DNA of 64,000 nt from Flavobacteriales bacterium (GTDB lineage: Bacteria > Bacteroidota > Bacteroidia > Flavobacteriales > JASBRU01). The notes below the pieces were generated by a model. It did not search any database. It was not told the origin of the DNA and saw nothing but the letters and a program-made list of their open reading frames with translations. Both the position numbers and the translations under genes were made by a program. Shown here one piece after another: positions 25,994 to 34,348 of this stretch. The stretch lies in NCBI GenBank assembly GCA_030149285.1, contig JASBRU010000008.1, forward strand, positions 124,001 through 188,000, read 5' to 3'. Each line of letters starts with the position of its first letter. The stretch's first letter is position 1.

Positions 25994-26001
25994 CAAAGGT
26001 A
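25994..26001 (-). promoter_or_regulatory. -7 element of the CHU_C-domain gene
   Basis: TACCTTTG on the minus strand, 22 bases before the ATG at 25971. Confidence 0.45.
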
Positions 26002-26067
26002 CAAAAAAGCGTGTTTATTTCGTAGCAGGCTTGTAAATTAACGAAAAAGCAACCTATAATACAAACA

Positions 26068-28566
26068 CTAAAATTCTAAACTTGTCGTGTCTGTATCATC
26101 TTCATCCCATTCAATAATCAAGCCATTGTCTTTTTTGGTGTTGTCTACACTGTCTTTAGGGTTAAAAATGTTTTTCAATTCCTCGCCTTGTTTTTTCCAG
26201 CCTCGTTTCAAGTCACTGCCCAAGTGGTCTAGGTCATAAGATACTTTTGGGTCATCAACAGTGCCTGTTATTTTTAGGAATAGTAAGTGATTTACGCCAT
26301 CGTCTGCCACAACAACAAACTCATCCAAATCACTACTTTTTTTCTTTTTGTCCTTATAAAATATATCAGACATTTCTACTTGAATGTGGTATTCTATACG
26401 ATTATCAAAATAATGTTTACCATAGCCTGATAAATTCATAGCACTGGTTTCTATATCCATTTTGGGGATAATAATGGTCTGATTTTTTATTTCAACGGAG
26501 TTTTTGAGGTTAGAAAAACTCACTTTTTCAAGTTCTTTTATATCCACAAAGTCCGATAAGGCTTCTAGTGTTTTAAACTCAATAAGTTGTCCATTATCAA
26601 TTTCTACATCGGCTTTTACTTCAATCTTGTCTAAGTTGGTTACTAATGCATTACTCCACTCTCCGTTAAAGCTTACCGTTGCAGAGCTTGTCCCGCTTAT
26701 GTTTTCATGCTGTAAGGTCTTCTGTCCAAAGTTGTCAAAGTCATGAAACAGCTCTTTTACATTTATATTTTTGAATTTTGCTTCTGATGCAACTAGTAGT
26801 ACTCCTTCTTTTTGTCCATTTACTTTTAGTGTACCGTTTGCTTCTCCTTCCATTGTATTAAAGTGCATACGATTGGTACTAAACTTTTGGTCTTTAAGGG
26901 TGAAAATGGCTGCAATATCAGTTCCCTCAAATTCCTGGAAATCTAGCTTTTTGATTTTTGCATCCAATACAAACTCCAATCGTTTAGAGAAAGTAAGGTT
27001 GTATTCATCTTTCTTATTCGATTTTTTGGATTGTAATAACTGGCTCAGTCTTATTTGGTCGGACTTTAATTTCGCCTCAATTGTAATTTTCTCATCAGGG
27101 AAGAGTAGGTAGTACAGGCTGTTTCTAAAAAAGCCCTCTAAATAAAAGTCACTTTCAGAAATATTACCTGATAATGATTTAATCAGTACATCTCTATTAG
27201 TGAAAGCCATATTGGCATTAATGCTATTAAACTCAAGCGGACTATCTTCATATTCAAACTCTACATCCTTTAGGATGAGGTCTCCGCTCACTTTTGCATA
27301 AGCATAGTCTTTAGGGCCTATGTCATCAAAAGATTTAAACTGGTTTTTGAAGTTTACTTTTCCGTTTATTCTTCCTTTTACATTTTTTATACTGTCTGCA
27401 CCTGCCAAGCCTACCAGTTCTTCCAGTTCAGTGTCTAAATCAATATCCAAAGTAAGTAGTGGACTCACTAAGTTTTTTACACTAAAGCTTCCGCTGATAG
27501 AACCCGATTTTGTTTTTCCACTGAGCTTAGTAATGCTTATTTCAGAGGTGCTTAACTCCCTTTTAGAGCCATTGGTATAGCTACCATTTAAGGATAAATT
27601 ACTTAAGGTAATGCCGGTTTTCTTTTCTTTAAAACTACCATCTACCAACGTGTAAGTAGAGTTGATAATTGGACTTTCTTTTCGGTCGCCTGTAATTTTG
27701 GTGTTGATAGAAACAGTGCCTTTTGCGGTATAGTTTTCTAGCTTCTCCTGAGAGTTTTCTGGGAGTCTTTTTAATACCTTATCCAAGTCCAGCTTTTCAG
27801 CATTTAGCTCAAAATTCATATCAGACTCTGTCAATTCACCGGTAAGGGCAAAAGGTAATTTGTCTAACTCTATATTACCCTGGGTAACAGAGAAGGTATT
27901 GTTTTTTACGTCTAGCTTTAATTGATATTCGGTAGGCAGCTCTGCGGCAAAAAAGGCCGATTGAGAATAGAATTTCTCAATATTCAATTTTCCTTTACTA
28001 CTCAAAGTATAAGCAGAGTCAGAGAAATCTCCTTGTAGTTCTACATTGTTTAGTAAGGTCTCTACATACCTATCGGCTTTGGCATTTCTATAGTCAAAAC
28101 GGATATCAGTAATGTCTACTTTTTGTAAAGCAAGGTTAAAGCTGCTGCTTGTAGAGTCTGTACTTGGTTTCCAAAAGTGGTAGTTGTCATTGCCTTCTCG
28201 GTCTACTTTGGGGCGTACAAATCCATGCTCAATACTCAGCTTTTTTACATTGTATTCTTTTTTGATAATGTCTCTGATATCAAACTCTAAGAAAAGCGAT
28301 TGTACAGCAAAAAGTGTATCCGATTGGTATTGCGAAACGTCTTTTGAAACCAAATTTTTAAAACGAACCGAAGCATTTGGGAACTTTCTGATGAAAGAAA
28401 ACTCAATATCATCTACCGTAATTTCGGTAACCAAGTTTTTGTTGATTTCGGCAGTTACCAAACCCACAATCTTATCTTCATATACCTTAGCCAGTACTAT
28501 TGCGGCTAGTATCAGAAATAAGAATACCGAAAAGATGATGATAATTATCTTCTTGAATCGTTTCAT
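26068..28566 (-). CDS. AsmA-like family protein
   Basis: This 832-residue protein has one N-terminal membrane helix (KKIIIIIFSVFLFLILAAIVLA) followed by a very long beta-rich periplasmic part with the AsmA-like start IVGLVTAEINKNL and a C-terminal AsmA-type domain (about 640-770, ending in ITGTVDDPKVSYD). AsmA-like proteins are bridge-type lipid movers or assembly factors between the two membranes. The tail after about 780 is Asp/Lys-rich. The gene stands alone on the minus strand. Confidence 0.82.
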   Translation of the reverse strand: MKRFKKIIIIIFSVFLFLILAAIVLAKVYEDKIVGLVTAEINKNLVTEITVDDIEFSFIRKFPNASVRFKNLVSKDVSQYQSDTLFAVQSLFLEFDIRDIIKKEYNVKKLSIEHGFVRPKVDREGNDNYHFWKPSTDSTSSSFNLALQKVDITDIRFDYRNAKADRYVETLLNNVELQGDFSDSAYTLSSKGKLNIEKFYSQSAFFAAELPTEYQLKLDVKNNTFSVTQGNIELDKLPFALTGELTESDMNFELNAEKLDLDKVLKRLPENSQEKLENYTAKGTVSINTKITGDRKESPIINSTYTLVDGSFKEKKTGITLSNLSLNGSYTNGSKRELSTSEISITKLSGKTKSGSISGSFSVKNLVSPLLTLDIDLDTELEELVGLAGADSIKNVKGRINGKVNFKNQFKSFDDIGPKDYAYAKVSGDLILKDVEFEYEDSPLEFNSINANMAFTNRDVLIKSLSGNISESDFYLEGFFRNSLYYLLFPDEKITIEAKLKSDQIRLSQLLQSKKSNKKDEYNLTFSKRLEFVLDAKIKKLDFQEFEGTDIAAIFTLKDQKFSTNRMHFNTMEGEANGTLKVNGQKEGVLLVASEAKFKNINVKELFHDFDNFGQKTLQHENISGTSSATVSFNGEWSNALVTNLDKIEVKADVEIDNGQLIEFKTLEALSDFVDIKELEKVSFSNLKNSVEIKNQTIIIPKMDIETSAMNLSGYGKHYFDNRIEYHIQVEMSDIFYKDKKKKSSDLDEFVVVADDGVNHLLFLKITGTVDDPKVSYDLDHLGSDLKRGWKKQGEELKNIFNPKDSVDNTKKDNGLIIEWDEDDTDTTSLEF

Positions 28567-28637
28567 AAAATTGCCTTTGGCTTGTAAAACTACCCTATAA
28601 AAACGATGGATTCAAGTAAACTGTTGTACAGTTATCC

Positions 28638-29912
28638 TCAATGCTGTTTTAATATGTTTACTTCGCCCTCTGTAAGAAAGCGCCAGCGGCCTCTTGGTAA
28701 GTTCTTTTTGGTCAACTCACCAAACAATACACGGTCTAGTTTTACTACTTCATACCCTACAGATTCAAAGATACGGCGTACTACGCGGTTCCAACCTAAG
28801 TGTAACTCTATACCAACTTCGTTTTTAGGCTCATTTTCTATGTAAGAAATAGCGTCTACCACAGCAATTTTACCCTCTAGTTTTACACCTGCAGCAATTT
28901 TATCTAAATCTGCTTTGGTTAGTTTTTTATCTAAAGTAACACGGTATATTTTGCGTACTCTATGGCTAGGATGGGTTAGCTTTTTAGCCAAATCACCATC
29001 ATTGGTAAACATCAATACACCTGTGGTGTTGCGGTCTAATCTGCCCACCGGATAGATACGCTCTTTACAAGCTTCAGAAATCAGGTTCATTACCGTTTTT
29101 CTGCCTCTATCATCTTGCATGGTAGTGATAAAGCCTTTTGGTTTGTTCATTACCAAGTAGCGCTTGGTTTCAGACTTAATGATGCTTCCGGCATACTTTA
29201 CTTCATCAGTAGTTTGTACTTGGTAGCCCATTTCGGTAATAATTTTACCGTTTACTTCTACCAATCCGGCTTTAATAAAATCATCTGCCTCTCTACGAGA
29301 CGCAATGCCTGCATGTGCTATAAACTTGTTTAGGCGTAATGTTTCTGCCTTAGGGGTAGGCTTTTTACCTCTTGGTTTGTTGCTGTAAGGCTTGTCAGAC
29401 TTTCCGCCTTTGTCAAAGCTACGCTTAGCACCTGCATAAGGTCTGTCAGATTTTTGCTCTCTATCTCCTGATTTATAAGGAGGTCTGCTCGGTCTTTCAG
29501 ACCTATTATCTCTGTCTCCGCTTTTATTAAAGGGCTTATTAGGTCTTTCAGAGCGGTCGTTTCTGTCGTCAGAACGGTATGCTTTAAAAGACTTACTTGG
29601 GCGACCCGATTTATCATCACGGTTGCCTTGGTATGGTTTTCTTTCGCGCTCATCGCCCGATGCATTTCTATCATCGTTTTTTCCTTTGTAAGGAGTACGT
29701 TTTGCGCCTGAATAAGGTTTATCGAATTTTTTATCTCTATCGCCACCTTTGTATGGAGGGCGACTTGGTCTGTCGGAATTAGAGCTTTCGTCTCTGCGTT
29801 TTGCTCCTCTTTCATCATCTCTATTCCTTGCTGATGAAGGTTTCCCTGTTCTGTTTGAGGGTTTACTATTCCTTGATCTTGAATCTCTATTTCTACCGTC
29901 GCGGCTGTTCAT
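28638..29912 (-). CDS. RsuA/RluB-family rRNA pseudouridine synthase with long charged N-terminal extension
   Basis: This 424-residue protein has a catalytic C-terminal half: an S4 RNA-binding domain (about residues 190-240, LRLNKFIAHAGIASRREAD) and the pseudouridine synthase core with catalytic Asp in YPVGRLDRNTTG (about 310-321). The first about 185 residues are low-complexity, rich in Arg, Asp, Ser, Lys and Pro. They contain a 24-residue repeat at 49-72 and 141-164 (18 identical positions, beginning PSRPPYK). Such tails are common on Bacteroidota homologues and probably bind RNA. The target is likely 23S rRNA, as for RluB. The promoter is TACCTTTG at 29928-29935. Confidence 0.9.
   Translation of the reverse strand: MNSRDGRNRDSRSRNSKPSNRTGKPSSARNRDDERGAKRRDESSNSDRPSRPPYKGGDRDKKFDKPYSGAKRTPYKGKNDDRNASGDERERKPYQGNRDDKSGRPSKSFKAYRSDDRNDRSERPNKPFNKSGDRDNRSERPSRPPYKSGDREQKSDRPYAGAKRSFDKGGKSDKPYSNKPRGKKPTPKAETLRLNKFIAHAGIASRREADDFIKAGLVEVNGKIITEMGYQVQTTDEVKYAGSIIKSETKRYLVMNKPKGFITTMQDDRGRKTVMNLISEACKERIYPVGRLDRNTTGVLMFTNDGDLAKKLTHPSHRVRKIYRVTLDKKLTKADLDKIAAGVKLEGKIAVVDAISYIENEPKNEVGIELHLGWNRVVRRIFESVGYEVVKLDRVLFGELTKKNLPRGRWRFLTEGEVNILKQH
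29421..29768 (-). repeat. Internal 24-residue coding repeat in the pseudouridine synthase tail
   Basis: Two copies at 29697-29768 and 29421-29492 encode 24-residue units with 18 identical positions, both beginning PSRPPYK and ending GAKR. The unit spacing is 276 bases. The stretch between them is also Arg/Asp/Ser-rich. Confidence 0.7.
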
Positions 29913-29927
29913 GTGTCAAATTTTTTG

Positions 29928-29935
29928 CAAAGGTA
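29928..29935 (-). promoter_or_regulatory. -7 element of the pseudouridine synthase gene
   Basis: TACCTTTG followed by C on the minus strand matches the consensus, 16 bases before the ATG at 29912. Confidence 0.5.
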
Positions 29936-30061
29936 CTAATAAGTAAGACGCTGTGTAAGGAAAGCCAATTCTTTTTTATTGATTTTTAAATGTTTAGGGT
30001 TGAGCACTATTTAATAAGTACATTGCGTTTTTTAGTAAACTCATTTAAATAATCTCATCTG

Positions 30062-30931
30062 ATGGACTATAAAAATCTTCTCTTAGTATCTGTGGCTGGT
30101 TTATTCCTTATCAGTGTTTTGTCTTGTAAGAATGAAGCGAGTACTGAAAATGTAGAAATAGATGAGATTGAAAGTGATAGTATTGATATTGTTGAGATAG
30201 ACACATCATTAAACGGAGTATGGGTTTTAACTAATTATTTTGATACAATAGTTAAGCATAAGCAGGTAGCTAAGTATAGATTACAGGTTCCCACTTGGTT
30301 TGGGATAATTCTTGAAATAGATGGGGATTCTATTAGAAGTTATGGTTCGTTAGGAGATTACTACGGTAATTTTAATGATGTAATTGACGTGTTTTCAGAT
30401 ACTCTGATGCACCATGAAAGTAAGCAAATAGGTTGTTGGTATTTGATTAGAAATGATAAATCGTTATTACTATTAATAGATGAAGAGGATCCGTATGTTG
30501 ACTCAACAAAGTACATATATGAAAGAGACCTTAGTAAAAAATATATGGCTAAAGACTTATCGGGAGTATTTAAAATAGGGCATCATGTAACTAATTATTT
30601 TAATGAAAAAATTATGTCAGGGAAGTATAGATATCTAAACTCAAATAAGATAGTTGAGTTTATGCCTGACGGTTCTTTGATAGGATTTGAAGAGTTTAAT
30701 GAATATGAAGTGAGAAACTATTTTGGTACACTTCATATGCACAAAAATTTAGATGTAATAACGTTTAAAAGCCCTGAAAAATTTGAACAATATAACTGGG
30801 TATTTACAAATGACAGATTAGTGCTTACTAAATTTATAGATGAAGAGATTATGGTTAATGGGAAGCGTACTATAACAGATTATTTTGTTCCGGGAGATAA
30901 AACTATCACATTAATTAAAATCGAAGATTAA
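30062..30931 (+). CDS. Uncharacterised lipoprotein
   Basis: This 289-residue protein has a lipoprotein signal peptide (lipobox LISVLSC, Cys at about 22) and an acidic linker. The rest is beta-rich. There may be two similar halves: SLNGVWVLTNYFD (about 49) and LSGVFKIGHHVTNYF (about 164) both begin with a (L)(N/S)GV(W/F) turn, as in lipocalin-like repeats. That is a guess from pattern. I do not recognise the family. Its stop overlaps the end of the convergent yraN by four bases. Confidence 0.65.
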   Translation: MDYKNLLLVSVAGLFLISVLSCKNEASTENVEIDEIESDSIDIVEIDTSLNGVWVLTNYFDTIVKHKQVAKYRLQVPTWFGIILEIDGDSIRSYGSLGDYYGNFNDVIDVFSDTLMHHESKQIGCWYLIRNDKSLLLLIDEEDPYVDSTKYIYERDLSKKYMAKDLSGVFKIGHHVTNYFNEKIMSGKYRYLNSNKIVEFMPDGSLIGFEEFNEYEVRNYFGTLHMHKNLDVITFKSPEKFEQYNWVFTNDRLVLTKFIDEEIMVNGKRTITDYFVPGDKTITLIKIED

Positions 30932-31281
30932 CCAATCTCAGGATAAAATGCTCCTTCAATATGTTCTAAGTCATCGCCTGTAATGGCAATAATATCAAAA
31001 CGGGTGTCTAGGTCTAATTGTTGTTCTTGTATGTAGGCTTCAGCAGCTTTAATCAGTAGTTTTTGTTTGGCGTCGGTTACAAAGGTTTCGGGTTTACCAA
31101 AAGCTTTGCTGCTACGGGTTTTTACCTCGCAAATTACCAAAGTCTCTTCGTTTTGTGCTATAATGTCTATTTCGGCTTTGTCAAATCGCCAGTTGGTTTC
31201 TAGTATAGTATAGCCTTGGCTTTTTAAATACATTACGGCTAGTATTTCGCCTTGGTTGCCTATTACATTGTGTCTTGCCAT
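30928..31281 (-). CDS. YraN family endonuclease-like protein (UPF0102)
   Basis: This 117-residue protein has a small PD-(D/E)XK fold: GEILAVMYLKSQGY, the acidic pair in KAEIDIIA and ExK in VICEVKTRSS. The GKPETFVTDAKQKLL region is typical of UPF0102. The family resembles Holliday-junction resolvases, but its role is unproven. It overlaps the end of the upstream S66 peptidase gene by one base. Confidence 0.9.
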   Translation of the reverse strand: MARHNVIGNQGEILAVMYLKSQGYTILETNWRFDKAEIDIIAQNEETLVICEVKTRSSKAFGKPETFVTDAKQKLLIKAAEAYIQEQQLDLDTRFDIIAITGDDLEHIEGAFYPEIG

Positions 31282-32177
31282 CAGAATTGTAGTGTTGGAT
31301 TGTTGTTTATAGTAAGCTGTACCTCTCTGCCTAGTATCAGGCTTCGGTTATCATCTATATGCCCGGCAGGGAAATCAAAACAAACAGGAAAATCATACTT
31401 GGCAACAGTATCTCTAATAATTTCTTTTGCAGTTTTGCCAAAAGGGATGGTATTGTCGTTCATGTCGCTCATACCGCCTACTACCAATCCGGCTAGTTGA
31501 TTGAAATAGACATTGCGTTTGAGGTTTTGCATCATTCTATCAATATGGTAGAGGTACTCATCCAAATCTTCTATAAACAGAATTTTACCCTTGGTATCAA
31601 TACTGCTTTGTGAGCCCAACATACTGTATAGCATTGATAAATTTCCGCCGACTAATTGCCCTTTTGCTTTTCCATTTCGGTTAAAGGCATGTTTTTCAAA
31701 AGCATAAGTAAGGGCCTCACCAAACAAAGCTTTTCGCAAGCTCTCTTTGCTATCATCAGTATTCTTGGCAACATTTATAGGCATGGTGGCATGCAAAGTC
31801 TCTATGTTATAATGTTGGTGTATGTGTGAGTGCAACACAGTAACATCGCTATAACCAATAATCCATTTTGGGTTTTGCTGAAACTTGCTGAAGTCTATGT
31901 TGTCAATAATCCGGATGGTTCCATAGCCACCACGTGCGCACCAAATCGCTTTGATGTTTTCATCGTCTAACATCGTTTGTAAATCTTCAGTACGTTGTGC
32001 ATCGGAACCGGCAAACTGGTTTTCTTCTGCAAATAAATTGGTTGCCAATACAGGTTCTAAGCCCCAGTCTTTCAGTAGCTGGATGCTGGGTTGTAATTCT
32101 TCTAAACTGATTTTTCGGGCGGTAGAAATGATTGCCACTTTATCGCCATGCTTTAAGTAAGTAGGTGTTATGGACAT
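31281..32177 (-). CDS. S66 family LD-carboxypeptidase
   Basis: This 298-residue protein resembles LdcA/microcin C immunity-type S66 peptidases. It has VAIISTARKIS near the N-terminus, the catalytic Ser region IIGYSDVTVLHSHIH, VGGNLSMLYSMLG, LFIEDLDEYLYHIDRMM and a C-terminal catalytic His in DFPAGHIDDN. It likely trims the terminal D-Ala from tetrapeptides in peptidoglycan recycling. It is divergent from metG and joined to yraN. Confidence 0.9.
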   Translation of the reverse strand: MSITPTYLKHGDKVAIISTARKISLEELQPSIQLLKDWGLEPVLATNLFAEENQFAGSDAQRTEDLQTMLDDENIKAIWCARGGYGTIRIIDNIDFSKFQQNPKWIIGYSDVTVLHSHIHQHYNIETLHATMPINVAKNTDDSKESLRKALFGEALTYAFEKHAFNRNGKAKGQLVGGNLSMLYSMLGSQSSIDTKGKILFIEDLDEYLYHIDRMMQNLKRNVYFNQLAGLVVGGMSDMNDNTIPFGKTAKEIIRDTVAKYDFPVCFDFPAGHIDDNRSLILGREVQLTINNNPTLQF

Positions 32178-32192
32178 ATGCGTCTTAAATAG

Positions 32193-32200
32193 TACTTTTG
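32193..32200 (+). promoter_or_regulatory. -7 element of metG
   Basis: TACTTTTG followed by C matches TAnnTTTG, 23 bases before the ATG at 32224. Confidence 0.5.
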
Positions 32201-32223
32201 CGCAAGATACTAATTAGAAAAAG

Positions 32224-34272
32224 ATGCAAAACCCGAAACGTTATACAATTACAGCTGCTTTACCTTATGCCAATGGCCCTATACATATTGGGCATTTAGC
32301 GGGAGTATATATTCCGGGAGATATTTATGCCAGATATCTTCGTCAGAAAAAGCAAGATGTAATTTATATGTGTGGCTCAGATGAGCATGGGGTGGCAATT
32401 ACGATACGTGCCAAGAAAGAGGGGGTAACTCCGCAAGAGGTAGTAGATAAGTATCATGGCATTATTAAAAAAGGCTTAGAAGATTTAGGTGTTCAGTTTG
32501 ATCATTACTCACGTACATCTTCAGAAACCCACCATAAAACTGCATCTGATTTCTTTTTGGATTTATACAACAAAGGAGAGTTTGTAGAGAAAACTACTGA
32601 ACAATATTTTGATGTAGAAGCCAATCAGTTTTTGGCGGACAGATACATTACGGGTACTTGCCCTAACTGTAGTTTTGAGAATGCTTACGGAGACCAATGT
32701 GAGAACTGCGGTACATCGTTGAGCCCCGAAGAGTTGATTAATCCAAAATCTGCTTTGAGTGGTAGTAAGCCTGAGTTGAGAGAAACCACACACTGGTATT
32801 TACCATTAGATAAGTACCAAGATGAGTTTTTAAATGACTGGATTGATACCAAAAAAGGGCAGTGGAAACCTAATGTATTTGGGCAGTGTAAATCTTGGTT
32901 AATGGATGGCTTGAGCCCACGTGCCATTACCAGAGACCTAGATTGGGGTATAAAAGTTCCGGTTGAAGGTGCTGATGGAAAAGTATTGTATGTATGGTTT
33001 GATGCACCTATCGGTTATATATCTGCTACCAAAGAATGGGCAGAGAAAACAGGCAAAGATTGGGAGCCTTACTGGAAAGATGAAGATACCAAATTGGTGC
33101 ACTTTATAGGTAAGGACAACATTGTATTCCACTGTATTATATTCCCGGCGATACTAAAAGCACATGGCGATTATATTTTGCCAACCGATGTGCCTGCCAA
33201 TGAGTTTTTGAACTTAGAAGGCAATAAAATATCTACCTCTCGTAACTGGGCAGTTTGGTTGCATGAGTACCTAGAAGATTTTCCGCATAAGCAAGATGTG
33301 TTGCGTTATGTACTAACGGCCACAGCACCGGAAACAAAGGATAATGACTTTACTTGGAATGATTTCCAAACCCGCAACAATAGCGAGTTAGTTGCCATAT
33401 TCGGTAACTTCATTAATAGAGTAGTGGTATTAACCAATAAGTATTGGGAAGGCAAAGTACCGGAACAAGGTGAGTTGACTGATGTTGACAAGAAAGTATT
33501 GGCAGACTTAGCATCTTACCCTACTAAAATTGGTCAGTCGATTGAAAAATATCGTTTCCGTGAGGCATTGGGCGAGTTGATGAATTTAGCCCGATTAGGA
33601 AATAAATACTTGGCAGATGAAGAGCCTTGGAAGTTGATAAAAACCGACCTAAGCCGCGTAGAGACCATTATGAATATTGCCTTGCAAATAGCAAGTGCAC
33701 TAGCTGTGGTATCGGAACCGTTTATGCCTTTTACAGCCGAAACATTATCTAAGATGCTTAATTTATCTGAAACCAATTGGGATGATGCCGGCAATGGGAA
33801 TATTATCGAAGCAGGACATCAAATCAATAAAGCAGAGCTATTATTTGCCAAGGTAGAAGATGGAGAGATTAATGCTCAGCTAGAGAAACTACAAAATACC
33901 AAGACTATGAATTCTGCAACAGAAAGCAATGTACCTGCTCAAAAACCCGAAGCTACTTTTGATGATTTCACCAAACTGGATATGCGTGTTGGTACGATAC
34001 TAGAAGCAGAAAAAGTACCAAAGGCCGATAAATTATTGAAGCTATTGGTAGATACCGGATTAGATAAACGTACTGTAGTATCCGGTATAGCAGAGTCTTT
34101 TACCGCAGAAGAAGTAGTGGGGCAAAAAGTAACTATCCTACTCAACTTGGCACCTCGTAAAATACGCGGTGTAGAATCGCAAGGGATGATTTTAATGACC
34201 GAAAATGCTGAAGGCAAACTGGTATTTATGAGCCCTGCAGCAGACGCACCTAATGGGCAACAAGTGAGCTAA
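32224..34272 (+). CDS. metG: Methionyl-tRNA synthetase with C-terminal tRNA-binding domain
   Basis: This 682-residue class I synthetase has the HIGH-type motif ([14 protein letters not shown], about residues 15-28), a zinc knuckle ([18 protein letters not shown], about 145-162) and the KMSKS-type loop in [10 protein letters not shown]. An anticodon-binding helical domain follows, and the C-terminal OB-fold domain (about 575-682, [22 protein letters not shown]) binds tRNA and mediates dimerisation. It charges initiator and elongator tRNA-Met. A broken tRNA-Arg lies just after its stop. Confidence 0.97.
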   Translation: MQNPKRYTITAALPYANGPIHIGHLAGVYIPGDIYARYLRQKKQDVIYMCGSDEHGVAITIRAKKEGVTPQEVVDKYHGIIKKGLEDLGVQFDHYSRTSSETHHKTASDFFLDLYNKGEFVEKTTEQYFDVEANQFLADRYITGTCPNCSFENAYGDQCENCGTSLSPEELINPKSALSGSKPELRETTHWYLPLDKYQDEFLNDWIDTKKGQWKPNVFGQCKSWLMDGLSPRAITRDLDWGIKVPVEGADGKVLYVWFDAPIGYISATKEWAEKTGKDWEPYWKDEDTKLVHFIGKDNIVFHCIIFPAILKAHGDYILPTDVPANEFLNLEGNKISTSRNWAVWLHEYLEDFPHKQDVLRYVLTATAPETKDNDFTWNDFQTRNNSELVAIFGNFINRVVVLTNKYWEGKVPEQGELTDVDKKVLADLASYPTKIGQSIEKYRFREALGELMNLARLGNKYLADEEPWKLIKTDLSRVETIMNIALQIASALAVVSEPFMPFTAETLSKMLNLSETNWDDAGNGNIIEAGHQINKAELLFAKVEDGEINAQLEKLQNTKTMNSATESNVPAQKPEATFDDFTKLDMRVGTILEAEKVPKADKLLKLLVDTGLDKRTVVSGIAESFTAEEVVGQKVTILLNLAPRKIRGVESQGMILMTENAEGKLVFMSPAADAPNGQQVS

Positions 34273-34277
34273 AACTG

Positions 34278-34347
34278 GCCCCGTAGTTCAATGGATAGAA
34301 TAGAAGTTTCCTAAACTTTAGATTCAGGTTCGATTTCTAGAGAGATT
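34278..34347 (+). pseudogene. Truncated tRNA-Arg (anticodon CCT) remnant
   Basis: The 5' two-thirds read as a tRNA: acceptor strand GCCCCGT (34278-34284), a D arm with TTCAATGGATAGAA, an anticodon stem-loop with loop TTCCTAA (anticodon CCT, stem GAAGT/ACTTT) and a T loop TTCGATT at 34329-34335. The 3' part is wrong: the T-stem 3' strand TCTAG keeps only 3' wobble-level pairing, and the next seven bases AGAGATT cannot pair with GCCCCGT. There is no CCA. The gene's expected end would run into the stop codon of the neighbouring secreted protein gene. It looks like a tRNA whose 3' end was replaced by other DNA. If the acceptor mispairing is tolerated, it could be expressed, but I think that unlikely. 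Confidence 0.6.
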
Positions 34348-34348
34348 A

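Noticed and set aside
28184-28600. A 138-codon plus-strand frame over the start of the AsmA-like gene
   Set aside because: It runs antisense to the signal-anchor region of a well-supported 832-residue protein; no own features.
29330-29818. A 162-codon minus-strand frame inside the pseudouridine synthase tail
   Set aside because: It lies in another frame of the low-complexity, repeat-rich tail, where open frames are expected; no start signal or motif.
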